DNA from: Haematobia irritans
Taxonomy: Eukaryota > Arthropoda > Insecta > Diptera > Muscidae
Reading direction: 5' to 3'
DNA: 64,000 nt
Assembly (NCBI RefSeq): GCF_050003625.1
Contig: NC_134398.1
Span: 85,251,983 to 85,315,982 of the forward strand
Part shown: positions 33,858-45,119 of the stretch, piece by piece
Layout: the number at the start of each line of letters is the position of its first letter
Position numbering within the stretch: position 1 is the first letter of the stretch
Notes under the pieces: generated by a model
Seen by the model: only the letters and a program-made list of their open reading frames with translations
What the model was told of the DNA's origin: nothing
Database searches by the model: none
Translations under genes and position numbers: made by a program

Positions 33858-34361
33858 GTCTCTGTCCACCGTTTCAAATGGTCTCCAGAAATTCCCAAAT
33901 GTGGGGATGCGTTCATATGATAAACTTTTCAATGACGTCGTTTTGTCTTTAGAGTTAAGTTATTCGACATAAAAATAATTATACTTACATTAAAGAAAAT
34001 TTTGTTTGACTAAGCTGAACTTGACTTTAATAATTCTGAAATATTCTTTAAAATTAATGAAATCGTCTTTACGTTTGTTGACTTTTTGCATCTTGACTAG
34101 AAAGCAAAAAAGCATTAAAAAATAGGATTTGTTTTTCAATACTTTATTGAAACATAGCATAATTTATCTTTGAAATCGACTCTGAATTTGGAAATTTAAG
34201 TTGTCATGATGAAAAAAGCAAAAAACGAATAAGTATTCTTTGGAACCGGTCATGCTTTTTTCAGGGTAGTAAAAGGCGCATATTGACATCATATTCCAAG
34301 ATTCAAGTGGGTCGAATAAAATCTGCAGCTTCAGGAGACTACAGATGTCAAACCGAAGTGA
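33858..34361. other. Unassigned AT-rich stretch
   Basis: 34010-34160 ('gaaatcgtctttacgtttgttg', 'gcatcttgactagaaagcaaa') resembles family-B interior text near 41100-41260 in reverse. Otherwise nothing. Confidence 0.4.
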
Positions 34362-34597
34362 TTGTTTTATATGGGGGCTATACCTAATGTGCTCCAGTAT
34401 GACCCATTTTAGGTATAAACCGACCTACATCAATAACACTATTTGTACATAGCCGATACCTTGCTTCGTTCGGATTCCATCCTGATTTCAACAGACGGAC
34501 GTGGTCTGATAAGAATATTTCCATGCATTACAAATGACAAGATTAGTTTACTACCCCCCTCCCAACCCCCTCCTATGGTGAAGGGTATATTTCTTTA
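34362..34597 (+). repeat. Family H fragment H6
   Basis: 3' end only: 'ttatatgggggctatac', the 'caacagacggacg' stretch, and terminal 'cctatggtgaagggtata'. Confidence 0.6.
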
Positions 34598-34656
34598 CAT
34601 TTTTTAGTTGACACAGAATATTCTTACTGAAATACCCATAGCCTATTGGACACTTA

Positions 34657-34782
34657 GGGTCAGTTTCTCAATGTCTTGTTATTATTTGTCGTGTCGATAA
34701 AACAGCTGATCCCATACAAAAATTTTACTAACCGGAGGTCTATCCACCGGTTAAAATTAATCGGATGATGAGAAACTGGCCA
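34657..34782. repeat. Small MITE with GGTCAGTTTCTCA-type ends
   Basis: 126 bp between GGGTCAGTTTCTCA and TGAGAAACTGGCCA, flanked by TTAG-like direct sequence (tta on both sides). Contains an internal 'accgg...ccggt' inverted pair. Confidence 0.5.
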
Positions 34783-34895
34783 TTAGTTTTACTTTGTTAA
34801 ACACAAAACTGGAGCAAACAGTATATTTCCGCTTGTTATTGTTCAACATAAAAATTATTCTGAGCAATAATAGCACAAAGCAAAACAATTAGAAA

Positions 34896-36148
34896 CAAGT
34901 AAGGAAAGTTTAAAGTCGGGCGGGGCCGACTATATTATACCCTGCACCACTTTGTAGAACTACATTTTCGATACCATATCACATCCGTCAAATATGTTAG
35001 GGGCTATATCTAAATGTTTGTCCCAAATACATACATTTAAATATCACTCGATCTGGACAGAATTTGATAGACTTCTACAAAATCTATAGTCAACATTTAA
35101 GTGGGCTAATGCACTAAGGTGGAGCGCAATGTTAGTAAAAAAGATGGGAAACATTTAAATCTGAAGCAATTTTAAGGAAACTTCGCAAAAGTTTATTTAT
35201 GATTTATCGCTCAATATATATGTATTAGAAGTTTAGGAAAATTAGAGTCATTTTTACAACTTTTCGACTATGCAGTGGCGATTTTACAAGGAAAATGTTG
35301 GTATTTTGACCATTCTTGTCGAAATCAGAAAAACATATATATGGGAGCTATATCTAAATCTGAACCGATTTCAACCAAATTTGGCACGCATAGCTACAAT
35401 GCTAATTCTACTCCCTGTGCAAAATTTCAACTAAATCGGAGTTAAAAATTGGCCTCTGTTGTCATATGAGTGTAAATCGGGCGAAAGCTATATATGGGAG
35501 ATATATCTAAATCTGAACCGATTTCAACCAAATTTGGCACGCATAGCTACAATGCTAATTCTACTCACACACTACTTCTTCTACTTCTACTGGCACACTT
35601 GACTACACTACTAATTGTACTCCTAGTGCAAAATTTCAACCAAATTGGGGTAAAACTCTGGCTTCTGGGACCTTATTAGTCCATATCGGGCGAAAGATAT
35701 ATATGGGAGCTATATCTAAATCTGAACCGATTTCAATAAAATTTGGCACACTTGACTATAGTAGTAATTGTTCTTCTTGTGCAAAATTTTAAGCAAATTA
35801 GGTTAAAACTCTGGCTACTGTGGCCATATAAGTTCATATCGGGCGAAATATATATATGGGAGCTATATCTAAATCTGAACCGATTTCTTCCAAAATCAAT
35901 AGGGTTCTATTCTGAGCCAAAACACATACTTGTGCCAAATTTAAAGTCGATTGGAGACTAAAACTGCGACCTAGACTTTGATTACAAAATGTGTTCACGG
36001 ACAGACGGACATGGCTATATCGACTCAGGAGCCCACCCTGAGCATTTTTGCCAAAGACACCATGTGTCTATCTCGTCTCCTTCTGGGTGTTGCAAACATA
36101 TGCACTAACTTATAATACCTTGTTCCACAGTGTGGCGCAGGGTATAAA
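34896..36148 (+). repeat. Family H repeat, copy H7 (subtype 2), complete
   Basis: Reference copy for subtype 2: starts AACAAGTAAGGAAAGTTTAA, 'ggggccgactatattatacc', has four ~120-165-bp units with 'tatatgggagctatatctaa', and ends 'gtggcgcagggtataaa'. The 'ttatatcgactcagga'-type segment near the 3' end is shared with other subtypes. Confidence 0.7.
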
Positions 36149-36238
36149 AACCGTATGTGCAAATACATACACGTACAGTACACATCTACCAAGAAAATAA
36201 CAACAAGAAACACAACGCTGAAAAAAACTTTCGCTATA

Positions 36239-36290
36239 GTGGTTACCTTCATGACTACCCTTTAGGAAGGGTAGTCATGAAGGTAACCAC
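36239..36290. repeat. Perfect 24-bp inverted repeat, 4-nt loop
   Basis: GTGGTTACCTTCATGACTAC... (36239-36262) pairs perfectly with 36267-36290; loop TAGG. No T run follows immediately, so not an obvious terminator. Confidence 0.9.
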
Positions 36291-36322
36291 AAAACACCAA
36301 CCAACTTTTGGAAACAATCAAG

Positions 36323-36728
36323 CAGGGCTGTGGAGCGGATAATGAAGCCGCCGATTATAGCCGCCGCCGAATATGTCGACTCGTTTAGCGCCAACTAATC
36401 AAAAATATTGAGTTAAAACAGATACATGTATTATAAATTGGTGTATTTTTTACCAAAATTTTGAACCTTTCGCCCACAATCAATCAGCATCAAGATTCTA
36501 TAATAATTTTACAAAAAATTACTTTAGAAAATGTAAATTTGGTTTTAAGATTAGTTGTACAACTAATGTGATTACCATTCCAATAACTTCAAATTGATTT
36601 TTATAATAGATAATTGTCCGCCGCCGAATGGACAAATTTATATCGGCTTAGACGTCAAGCCGCTGCCGCGGAGGCAAAGATGTTGTGTCAGCCGCCACCG
36701 ACAAAAATCGGCCCGGCCGAATCTAATA
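36323..36728. mobile_element. GC-ended hAT-like fragment
   Basis: Starts CAGGGCTGTGGAGCGGATAA, contains 'gccgccgccgaatatgtcga' and, near 36640-36720, 'aagccgctgccgcggaggca' and 'gccgccaccgacaaaaatcg', paralogous to both ends of the element at 31515. The right TIR is missing where element O begins. A further end fragment, reversed, is at 37626-37695. Confidence 0.55.
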
Positions 36729-36730
36729 CT

Positions 36731-37459
36731 ACGTTCGCACTAGACACGAAATCTCGCTATTTAGAATCAAAATCTCTTTAAAAATCTCGAGTGTTCGGAC
36801 TTGCAAAATAACGATACTAAAACTAAAACCACAGTTCTACAAAGCAGTAAGGGGATTTTGAAAGTGATTTTTTTTTCAAATCCTCTACGAGCCAGCTGAT
36901 ATATGCCTATAACAAATCTACTGCAAATCTAGGCAAATATCAGCTGGCTCCTAGAGTATTTCAACAAAATCTCTTTCAAAATCCCCTATATTGCCTTGTT
37001 CAACTATGGTTTTAGTACTAAAAATGCGCTTTTTGCAACCCTGCCCCAATTTTCCTTGTAGATGAATGTGTGTGTGCACATACGGGTTTGTGTTTGTATT
37101 GATACACACAAAAAATTTTTTTTCTGATTCAATCACGAAATTAATTGATCCAATTAATTTTTTAATTGAAATGTCTTCAATCACAGAAATGATAGTATCA
37201 ATTAAAAAATTAATTGAAGGTCAATTAAAAAATTAATTGATACTATTAATTTTTGTGATTGATTTTTGTTTCAATTAAAAAATTTGTTGATTCAATTAAA
37301 TTTCTAATTGAATATTTTTTTCTGTGTATATTTACAAACAGCTGCTAAATCCTCAAATCAACGAAATCTCGTTATTTTGCCAGTCCGAACACTTGAGATT
37401 TGTAAAGGGATTTGAGTTCTAAATAGCGAGATTTCGTGCCTAGTGCGAACGTAGTATAA
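36731..37459. mobile_element. Element O: ~88-bp TIRs, TAA target duplication
   Basis: Left TIR starts TACTACGTTCGCACTAGACA (36731-36818); the right (37371-37459) is its complement. TAA lies on both sides, so a PIF/Harbinger-type TWA duplication is possible. It contains a secondary inverted pair around 'gagccagctgatat' (36888 / 36930) and the nested MITE N. A third copy of the terminus (gtgtctagtgcgaacgtagt) follows at 37498-37517, outside the main element. Confidence 0.65.
37105..37326. repeat. MITE N nested in element O
   Basis: 222 bp, CACACAAAAAATTTT to TTTTTTTCTGTG, TA on both sides (37103-37104 and 37327-37328). The interior is largely self-complementary ('caattaaaaaattaattga'). Confidence 0.65.
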
Positions 37460-37803
37460 GAGGATTTCGGCCAAAATCCTCATTTACGAGGATTTCGTGT
37501 CTAGTGCGAACGTAGTATTAAATGCCCTTCACCATACAACCCATAATACAATTTTCTTTGTACATATATAATATGGTGCAAGTTTGGTTATTTTGTATCT
37601 GTAGTAAATTGTAGATACATAAGTCCCTATCACAAAATGAAGCCGACCCATTTTTGTCGGCGTCGGCTGACACTAAATTTTTGGCTCCGGGGGCGCTGAG
37701 GGGAAATATAAAAAGTTGTCCAAATTCATTTGGGCTTACTCTAAAATTAAATATTTATTTCTTACATTAAATAAAAACCTTAAAATGGTTTCCAAAAAAT
37801 CTA

Positions 37804-38640
37804 CACGCTCACAAAAAATCGCTTCTGTAACATATACTCCCAAACATATTTTGCTTCAAGCATATACATTTTTGGGTATTGCCCAAACATTTATATGTTT
37901 GATCTCTTCCAATATATAATATGTTTGAAAGCATGTAATGTTGTCTTCCAAAAAACAATATGTTATTATGTGAACATATAATATGTTTGGAAGCATTTTG
38001 CACCCAAAAATATTATATGCTTAAAAAAATTCTCCCAAACAATATTGTGCTCAAAATTTTATTTATTTATTTATATATTTACAATCATAATGAATTATGA
38101 AAATAAACAGGTAATATAGGTGATATATTGTATATTGTATATTCCCCGACATCTTTCTCACTTCCACGAGATTTTTTAGTTCTTAGCACCTTTTTCTGTA
38201 ATACAAACATTGTAGAAGAAATTATTCAATTTTTTTATTTTAATTTTACCTTTTGCCGGACGGGGATTCGAACAGCGGACCACACAGTTTGTAAGGATCA
38301 AAGAAGTAGCTGATCAATTGCCCAAGGAAAAATAAAATGTTAATTTTGTAATAACAAGCAACAACCACCAACTTAATTCAATATCGCTCCAATCTACTAA
38401 ACACATATATGTTTATAGGCTATTTCTAAATTAATATATGTTTGCATTCAAGCATATTTACAAACATTTTATGTCCCAAACATAATATGTTCTAACATAT
38501 TAACATATATGTCCCAAACATGTTATGCTAGTTTATGAACATTATATGCTTGCACTCAAAAATATTGTGTTTAAAAATTTGTGTTCCAAACATATAATGT
38601 TTATAGCCAAACATATGAAAAACAGTCTTTTTCAACCGTG
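37804..38640 (-). mobile_element. Family B deletion derivative, copy B1
   Basis: 837 bp, CACGCTCACAAAAAATCGC to ...TCAACCGTG, TA on both sides. Same internal deletion junction as B3 (59451-60382), with a broken plus-type tRNA-like module at 38257-38297. Confidence 0.7.
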
Positions 38641-38918
38641 TAATTACAGAAATAATAATATACATAAAAAAGCTAAATATTCTGGTTAAAAGAACGTTAA
38701 AGAAACCTTACCAATTCACTATTAAATTATAAGCAGAGGAGTAATAAAAAAATTTCCAACTTGTTAAGGGGTTATTCTGAAATTAAATATTTGTTTTTGT
38801 ATTAAAAATATTAAATTGGTTTTCAAAAAAAAATATTAAAAAAAATACTAAAATAAGGTATTAAAATCCTGTAATTTTGATGATAAAAAGGTTTTAAAAA
38901 CGATAGCTGATGGCCTTA

Positions 38919-39772
38919 CACGCAAAGAAAAAAAAAACGTTTGGAAAACGTGTAGCGAAAACTTTTTTCTTTTGTTAGAGTTTTTTGAATTGCTTCGAAA
39001 AGTATACACTTTTATCACCAAAAAAAATCGTTTGTTACAAAATTTTTATTTTTTCAATAAAAAAAGTTATTTTTGAACCAACAACACAGTCCATTTCGTT
39101 TATATCAAACACTGTTCTTTTCTGACTTTAGGTCTTTAATAAGACACATTTTACAGTTCATAGTAAAAATTTAATATAGTAGTATACCGACCATATCTGG
39201 AATATATGTAAAAAAAAAAACTTTGGTCGAAGCAGGGATCAAACCCACGACCCTTGGCATGCAAGTCGGACGTAGCAACCACTGCTCCACGGTGCCCAAC
39301 TAAATGTATTTTTCTGTTAAATAAACGTTGTTTAATCGGCTCGTGGGCGCCGCAAACTATGCTATATAAATATAACTTATATGGGTTATTGTCTATTGAT
39401 AACAAACAATAACGGCTACATAGCTCAGTGGATAGTGTGTTGGCTTACAAATTGCATGGGCCGCGGTTCGATTCTCCGTCCAGGCGAAAAGTAAAAAAAA
39501 TTAAATTTATAAAATCGTATAATTTCTTCTACATTGTTTGTATTACAGAAAAAAGTGCGAAGAACTAAAAAACTTCGTGGAAGTGAGAAAAATGTGAGGG
39601 AAAATGCAAGTCTTTATGAAATTGTTTTTACATCCTGGAAAAGAATAAACGTTTATCACAAAAAGTATATACTTTTCTTCCAAATACACTTCCTTTCAAC
39701 GAAAAGCAAATGAGAAACGAACGTTGTTTGTCTAAAATTTCGTTTGGGAGGAAAGAATTATTTTTTTGGATG
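38919..39772. mobile_element. Family C element with tRNA-like pair
   Basis: 854 bp, CACGCAAAGAAAAAAAAAAC to TTTTTTTGGATG, TA on both sides (38917-38918, 39773-39774). Ends differ from A and B, but the core is the same. Confidence 0.65.
39224..39484. promoter_or_regulatory. Head-to-head tRNA-like pair in family C
   Basis: Minus module 39224-39299 ('gcagggatcaaacccacgac' on plus strand). Plus module 39414-39484 with A-box TAGCTCAGTGG and B-box GGTTCGATTCTCC; its D-arm is closer to a canonical tRNA than in family A. Diverged from A at many positions, yet spacing and orientation are kept. Confidence 0.6.
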
Positions 39773-40337
39773 TAGGAGCCAATGCTACTTTTCTCTTTTT
39801 ATCATACATTTACTATGTTATATGTTTAAAATAAACAATAAATAAATAAGGTCTTAAAAACGTAAATATTCTAGTTAAAAGAAAGCCAAATTTAAAAGGA
39901 AAACTTACCAATCCTCTATTAAAAATTAGTCCGACCTCTTCTGGGGTTGATCTGAAATTAAATATTTTTTTTTTACAACAAAGAAAAAAATTAAACTGGT
40001 TAAAAAAAATAATTAACAAATCATAATATACATAAAATATATTATTTTTAAAACAAAACCACATTTTAAAAAGAATACTTACCAATTTATGGTTAAACTA
40101 TACGCTGAGGTTTAACAAAAAATGTTCCAAATTCATCTGGGGTTACTCTGAAATTGAATATTTATTTTTTACATTGAATAATAAAAATTAAATTAGATTT
40201 CAGCATTTTTTCCTAAATATTGACCATTCTTAATAACTTTTTTCTAAGCTACCGATCATCACTTCGCCACCGTACATATCATCGCTAAAATATTAATAAT
40301 TCTCATCTAAAAGGTTTAATAAACAAACACCACTATA

Positions 40338-43051
40338 CACGGACGAAAAAGACTGTTTTTCATATGTTTGGGTAGAAACATTATATGTTTGGAACTCAAA
40401 TTTTTAAACACAATATTTTTGAGTGCAAACATATAATGTTCATAAACTAGCATAATATGTTTGGGACATATATATTAATATGTTAGAACATATTATGTTT
40501 GGGACATAAAATGTTTGTAAATATAATATACTTGGATGCAAACATATATTAATTTAGAAATAGCCCATAAACATATATGTATTTACAAAGAGAGACAAAG
40601 TGTATGCTGGAAGTAAAATAATGAAAGTAACCAATTGGCGCATTACAAATATATATACACAAAGAAAATTTCATTAAATATAGGAAAAATACTATGTGTG
40701 AATATAAACAAGTATAAATTTACATATTATGAGTAAACATACATATGTTGTGATATAAGACTTCGCCAAAAATTGTATATACTTAAGTAAAATATTAAAA
40801 TGAGTTTTCGGAGAAAAAATACATTCGGAACCAAGATAAAATATATTTGAAAAAAAAGAGCATGAGTTTTGTTTATCATTTTCGCATTACGGGCACAATT
40901 TTTTTGTTTCGGAACGTAGGACGAGTAAGTCAAAATGTTCAAACAAAGGTAATTAAAGGGATCTTCATAAAAACTAACGACACAATTCTTTTTAAATGGG
41001 GTTTTGTGTACTTGACTCTACGAAGCACATTTCAATTTTTCAGCTTATTTTCATATGCTATAAAATGTCCGTTAAAAACAAGACTTCCAGTAGAAATGAT
41101 GCTATGTTTCAAGTAAAAAATGTCTTTAAAATAAAGTATTGAAAAATATTTCCTACTTTTTAATGATTTTTGCCTTGTAGTCAAGATGCAAAAATGCAAT
41201 AAATTTAAAGACAGTTTCATCAATTTTAAAGAATTTTTCTGAATTATTAAAGTCAAGTTGACCTTAGTCCAAAAATTTGTTCTTTCATGTTATGATACCC
41301 ATTTTTAAGTCAAATCACTTAATTATAACGACAACACGACTTCATTGGAAGTATCGAGCTTTGAACATGAAAAAAAAAACTTTATATTAGAGAAATGCGT
41401 CTTCTAAGCTAAGCAAAAGTTGTATTCTTATTTTAAGGATATTCTTATTTTAAGGCCTCACGACAATATTTTTTCAGTGCACTCTTTTTAGAGTTGTGAA
41501 AGTAAAATGAAAACAGGGGGAAACAGTGAAAAATTCAACAGTAAGATCTATAAAAACAAAGATTAGTTCCTCTTTATTAATGAGTAGTCCCAGAGGAGTT
41601 GACGGATTTTTTCGAAAATAAAAGCGGGCATTGAGTTCGAGTTTTGACGCTAAAATTATTTCTCATTTTATAGGCAAAACCAGAATAACATTACAACTTT
41701 TTCCGGTAAATTGTATTATAACATGGTGGGGAAAGATCCAAAGTAACAATTGAATAAGTTTATTTTCTTTAAAAGAAATTATTAAAGAAAAGTAAAAGGG
41801 TAAACATGGCCATTTTAACGCGATAATACCAATTTATACCGGCCTTAAGAATTAAATTAAGTACAAAATTATTCGTTAATAAAAATTCATATATTTATTT
41901 GTATTTCTAAATTAATGGTGTTACATGCTAGCAAACAATTGTTCACACCAAAATAAATTTATGTGCTTTTTTAAAATTACTGTTTAGAATTTAAATATAA
42001 TGTGCTTTTGAATGGTTATCGTTAACCTTAGGATTCGATGGAAAAATATTTATATATACTCGACTTCACGTTCTTCTTTTGTAAGAGTTTTTGAATTTCT
42101 TCGAAAATTTTAAACTTGTATAAAATAATATTTGATTTGAACTCAGTCCATTTCGTTTATATCAAGCACTTTTTTTTTTTGACTTTAAGTCTTTTATAAA
42201 ACACACTTTACAATTTCGTAGTAAAAATTTAATATAATAGTATGTAATGCTGAACACCTTTTCGGGAACTTCCGAACGTATCCGGAATATATGTTAAAAA
42301 ATATATTAAAAAAAAAAATAATAAAAAAATGGTGTTGGTCGAAGCAGGGATCGAACCCAGGACCCCTGTCACGCAAGGCGGACGACCAACCACTGCTCCA
42401 CGCTGCCAACAAATGTATATTTAACAATGTTATGTTGTTAAACAATGTTATGTTTGCATAAATATAACTTATAACGATAATTATCTCTTGATGACCATAA
42501 CAGCTACGTAGGCCAGTGGTTAGTGTGCTGGCTTACAAACTGTGTGGTCCGCTGTTCGAAACCCCGTCCGGCAAAAGGTAAAATTTAAAAAAGAATTAAA
42601 AAAAAAGAAAATTTAATAATTTCTTCTACAATGTTTGTATTACAGAAAAAGGTGCTAAGAACTAAAAAAAACTCATGGAAGTGACAAAAATGTGAGGCAA
42701 TATACAATTAGGCAGAAAAAAAATTTTGAGCACAATATTCCTTGGGAGAAAATTCTTCTCAGTATATAATATTTTTGGGTCCAAAATGCCTCCAAACATA
42801 TTATATGTTCACATAATAACATATAGTTTTTTGGAAGACAACATTATTGAATTTGGATGGAAAAATACAAAATGTTTGGAACTTAGACTACCCAAACATA
42901 TTATATTTTTTTGACCAATATGCTTTCAAACATATTATATATTGGAAGAAATCAAACATATAAATGTTTGGGCAATACCCAAAAATTTATATGCTTGAAG
43001 CAAAATATGTTTGGGAGTATATGTTACAGAAGCGATTTTTTTTTGAGGGTG
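40338..43051 (+). mobile_element. Family B element, copy B2, full length (2,714 bp)
   Basis: CACGGACGAAAAAGACTG to TTTTTTTTGAGGGTG, TA on both sides. Subterminal 'aaacatat(t)atatgtt' motifs as in A. Larger interior than A, with the 'agaggagttgacgg' block (41593-41606) and the tRNA-like pair. No transposase or long ORF. Confidence 0.72.
42337..42573. promoter_or_regulatory. Head-to-head tRNA-like pair in B2
   Basis: Minus module 42337-42410 (gcagggatcgaacccaggac on plus). Plus module 42503-42573, A-box TAGGCCAGTGG, B-box-like TGTTCGAAACCC. Gap between 5' ends about 92 bp. Confidence 0.6.
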
Positions 43052-43089
43052 TAGGAGTATGCTTTATTTGTTTAATAAAAACCTATTGA

Positions 43090-44155
43090 AATCTACTTTC
43101 GACTCACGCGTGAGTCCCGACAATTTCGTGTCACGTGCACAACTCTCGTCTTGACATACTTCTACAAGTTCAAGTTCGAAGATGGGCTAAATCGGTCCAG
43201 GGTTTGATATAGCTCCCATATAAACCGATCGCCCGATTTGGGGTCTTGTGCTTATAGAAACCGTAGTTTTTATCCAATTTGCCTGAAATTCGAAATCTAG
43301 CGGTATTCTAGGACCATAAAGTGGTGTACCGAAAATGGTGAGTATGGGACCATGTTTTGGTATAGCCCCCATATGGACTGGTATCCCGATTTTACTTCTT
43401 GGGCTTCTGGAATCCGTAGTTTCCAATTTGCCTCGAACTTTAGACCCACAAAAAGTGTTTATGATTTACTTTTGATCGGTCCGCTTGATAAGGCCTCCAT
43501 GTGGATTCATCGATTTCAGATCTTGAGGGTACAGAAGGTGCTCTGATCATGAAAATTGTTTGAAACTGAATGTAAAATTTCCAGATTTTACTTCTCATAA
43601 TCATTTAAATAATTGTGGTAAAACTCTACAGATTTTAGATTTAAAATCAACGCGTTATTTCTTAAAATTTATCTTCGGGAAGTGTACTGGGTGAACTGAT
43701 CGTCTTGGGAGAATATCTGTCATCAAACCCCCTGAAATGTTCAAAGCAAACTAGTGGGAGAAAAGATGATTCAATTTGTAAGAGGAAATTTCCCAAATGT
43801 TTTCTCCATAAGGAGTTAGCATAAAGGGCCCAAAATTGAGTTATCTCTCCAGCCAGATCTATACTAAAGACTGTGGAAAGGTTCATTCGCCCGAACCGAA
43901 ACATGTACAGTCCAGGCGTGTATAGATTTGTATCTGGCGTTTTCTTTTCAATGGCTCTATTAACCATGTTCCTTAATCTATATTTGTCCATAAAGCTCGA
44001 AAAATAATTGTATAATTAGATATAATGCATTTGGACGTCAATTGCCTGTTTCGGTATCAGGCTAACATGAAATACAGCAAACTAGTATATTTGATTCATT
44101 GTGGTGGTATTTAAGATATGCCCGGCCGAACTTACTGCTGTATATACTTGTTTAT
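43090..44155 (-). repeat. Family H repeat, copy H8, reversed, with an insertion
   Basis: H1 subtype; its 5' end (complement of AACAAGTATATACAGCAGTA) is at about 44135-44155. A 321-bp insertion at 43756-44076 is flanked by the 10-bp direct repeat GCAAACTAGT. Confidence 0.65.
43756..44076 (-). mobile_element. 321-bp insertion with 10-bp direct flanks, class unknown
   Basis: Flanked by GCAAACTAGT (43746-43755 and 44077-44086). On the minus strand it begins TGTATTTCATGTTAGCCTG and ends TCTTTTCTCCC(A). TG...CA would fit a solo LTR, but the duplication is long for that. Its minus strand has an open frame (part of 43662-43991) of unknown meaning. Related text occurs near 6830-6930. Confidence 0.45.
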
Positions 44156-44295
44156 TATTTCTTTTGGAATATCCGACAAATTGTGCAGATCTTGGCTCTA
44201 GATCTCATCGCTATTTTTTGGTGCTCTTTGGTGTAATCTCAAGCACCTTTTAACCACAACGAAGGATTTTTCTTCGTAAAAACACAGCATGTAAG

Positions 44296-44557
44296 TTATT
44301 ACAATCGTATCTTTCGAATCGTTCTCAATATGTTTACTGCGAAAATCCCCGATCTAGCAAAATGAAAATCTACCGTGGAGTTCCACAAGGATCCCATTTA
44401 GGGCCTTTATTATTCTGTATTTACATAAATGATTTGCCAAACACCCTGAAATATTGTGATTTACAAATATATGCAGACGACGTTCAACTCTACGCCAGTT
44501 CTGAATTCGGAAACATCACTTCGCTGTATCAGAATGTAAATCATGATTTAAATGCTA
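44296..44557 (+). pseudogene. LINE-III reverse transcriptase, motif B-C segment
   Basis: Contains LLQSYLSNRSQYVYCENPRS, motif B YRGVPQGSHLGPLLFCIYINDLP and motif C IYADDVQLYASSEF. The frame is open to VNHDLNA at 44555, where copy A4 begins. After removal of A4 and one TA it resumes in the same frame (IYLWASSNCLTLNPKKSKYI, from 47990). Similar to LINE-II in motif B (GSHLGP), so the same clade. Motif A and upstream are absent. Confidence 0.8.
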
Positions 44558-45119
44558 CACCCTCAAAAAAAATTGCTTCTTTAACATATGTTCCAAACAT
44601 ATTTTGCAGGAAGCACATATATTATTGGATACTGCCGAAACATTAATATGTTTGTTTTATGTGAACATATTATATGTTTGGAAGCATTTTGAGCCCAAAA
44701 ATATTATATGCTTGGAAGAATTTTTCCCAAAGACAATTGTGCTCATTCCCTAAAATACTCGTAATTTTCACTTCCACGAAATATTTTAGTTCTTGGCACC
44801 TTTTTCTGTAATACAAATAATGTTGAAGAAATTATTCACTTTTATAAATTTTTTAAATTTTACCTTTCGCCTGCACGGAGAATCGAACCGAGGACCATGC
44901 AGTTTGTAAGCCAACACACTATCCACTGGGCTACGTAGCTGTTATAGTCACCAGCAGATAATTACATTTATTACATTTATTTATTTATTACATTTATATA
45001 GCATAGTTTGCAGCGCCCACGAGCCCATGCAAACATAATATTATTTAACAGAAACATACATTTGTTTGCCACGTGGAGCAGTGGATAGCATGTCTGCCTT
45101 GCATGCAAAGGGTCGTGGG

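Larger units (their letters stand above)
37702..40210 (-). repeat. Array of four diverged units with splice-like borders, interrupted by B1 and C
   Basis: Units at about 37702-37800, 38706-38830, 39904-39998 and 40078-40210. On the minus strand three read TTTCAG / ~43-65 nt starting with 'taaccccag' / ATTG then GTAAG. Exon-like cores: 38712-38776, 39909-39951, 40083-40147. The fourth ends TTTTAG and has lost the donor side. Cores do not share a conserved open frame. Related 'ttgac' blocks occur inside families A and B, so the array may be remnants of older elements. Confidence 0.45.

Noticed and set aside
36025..36252. 75-codon minus-strand ORF with a hydrophobic segment
   Set aside because: Lies across the 3' end of H7 and the small palindrome; no conserved features.
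43662..43991. 109-codon minus-strand ORF as a gene
   Set aside because: It crosses the border between the 321-bp insertion and the H8 repeat, so it cannot be one ancestral gene.
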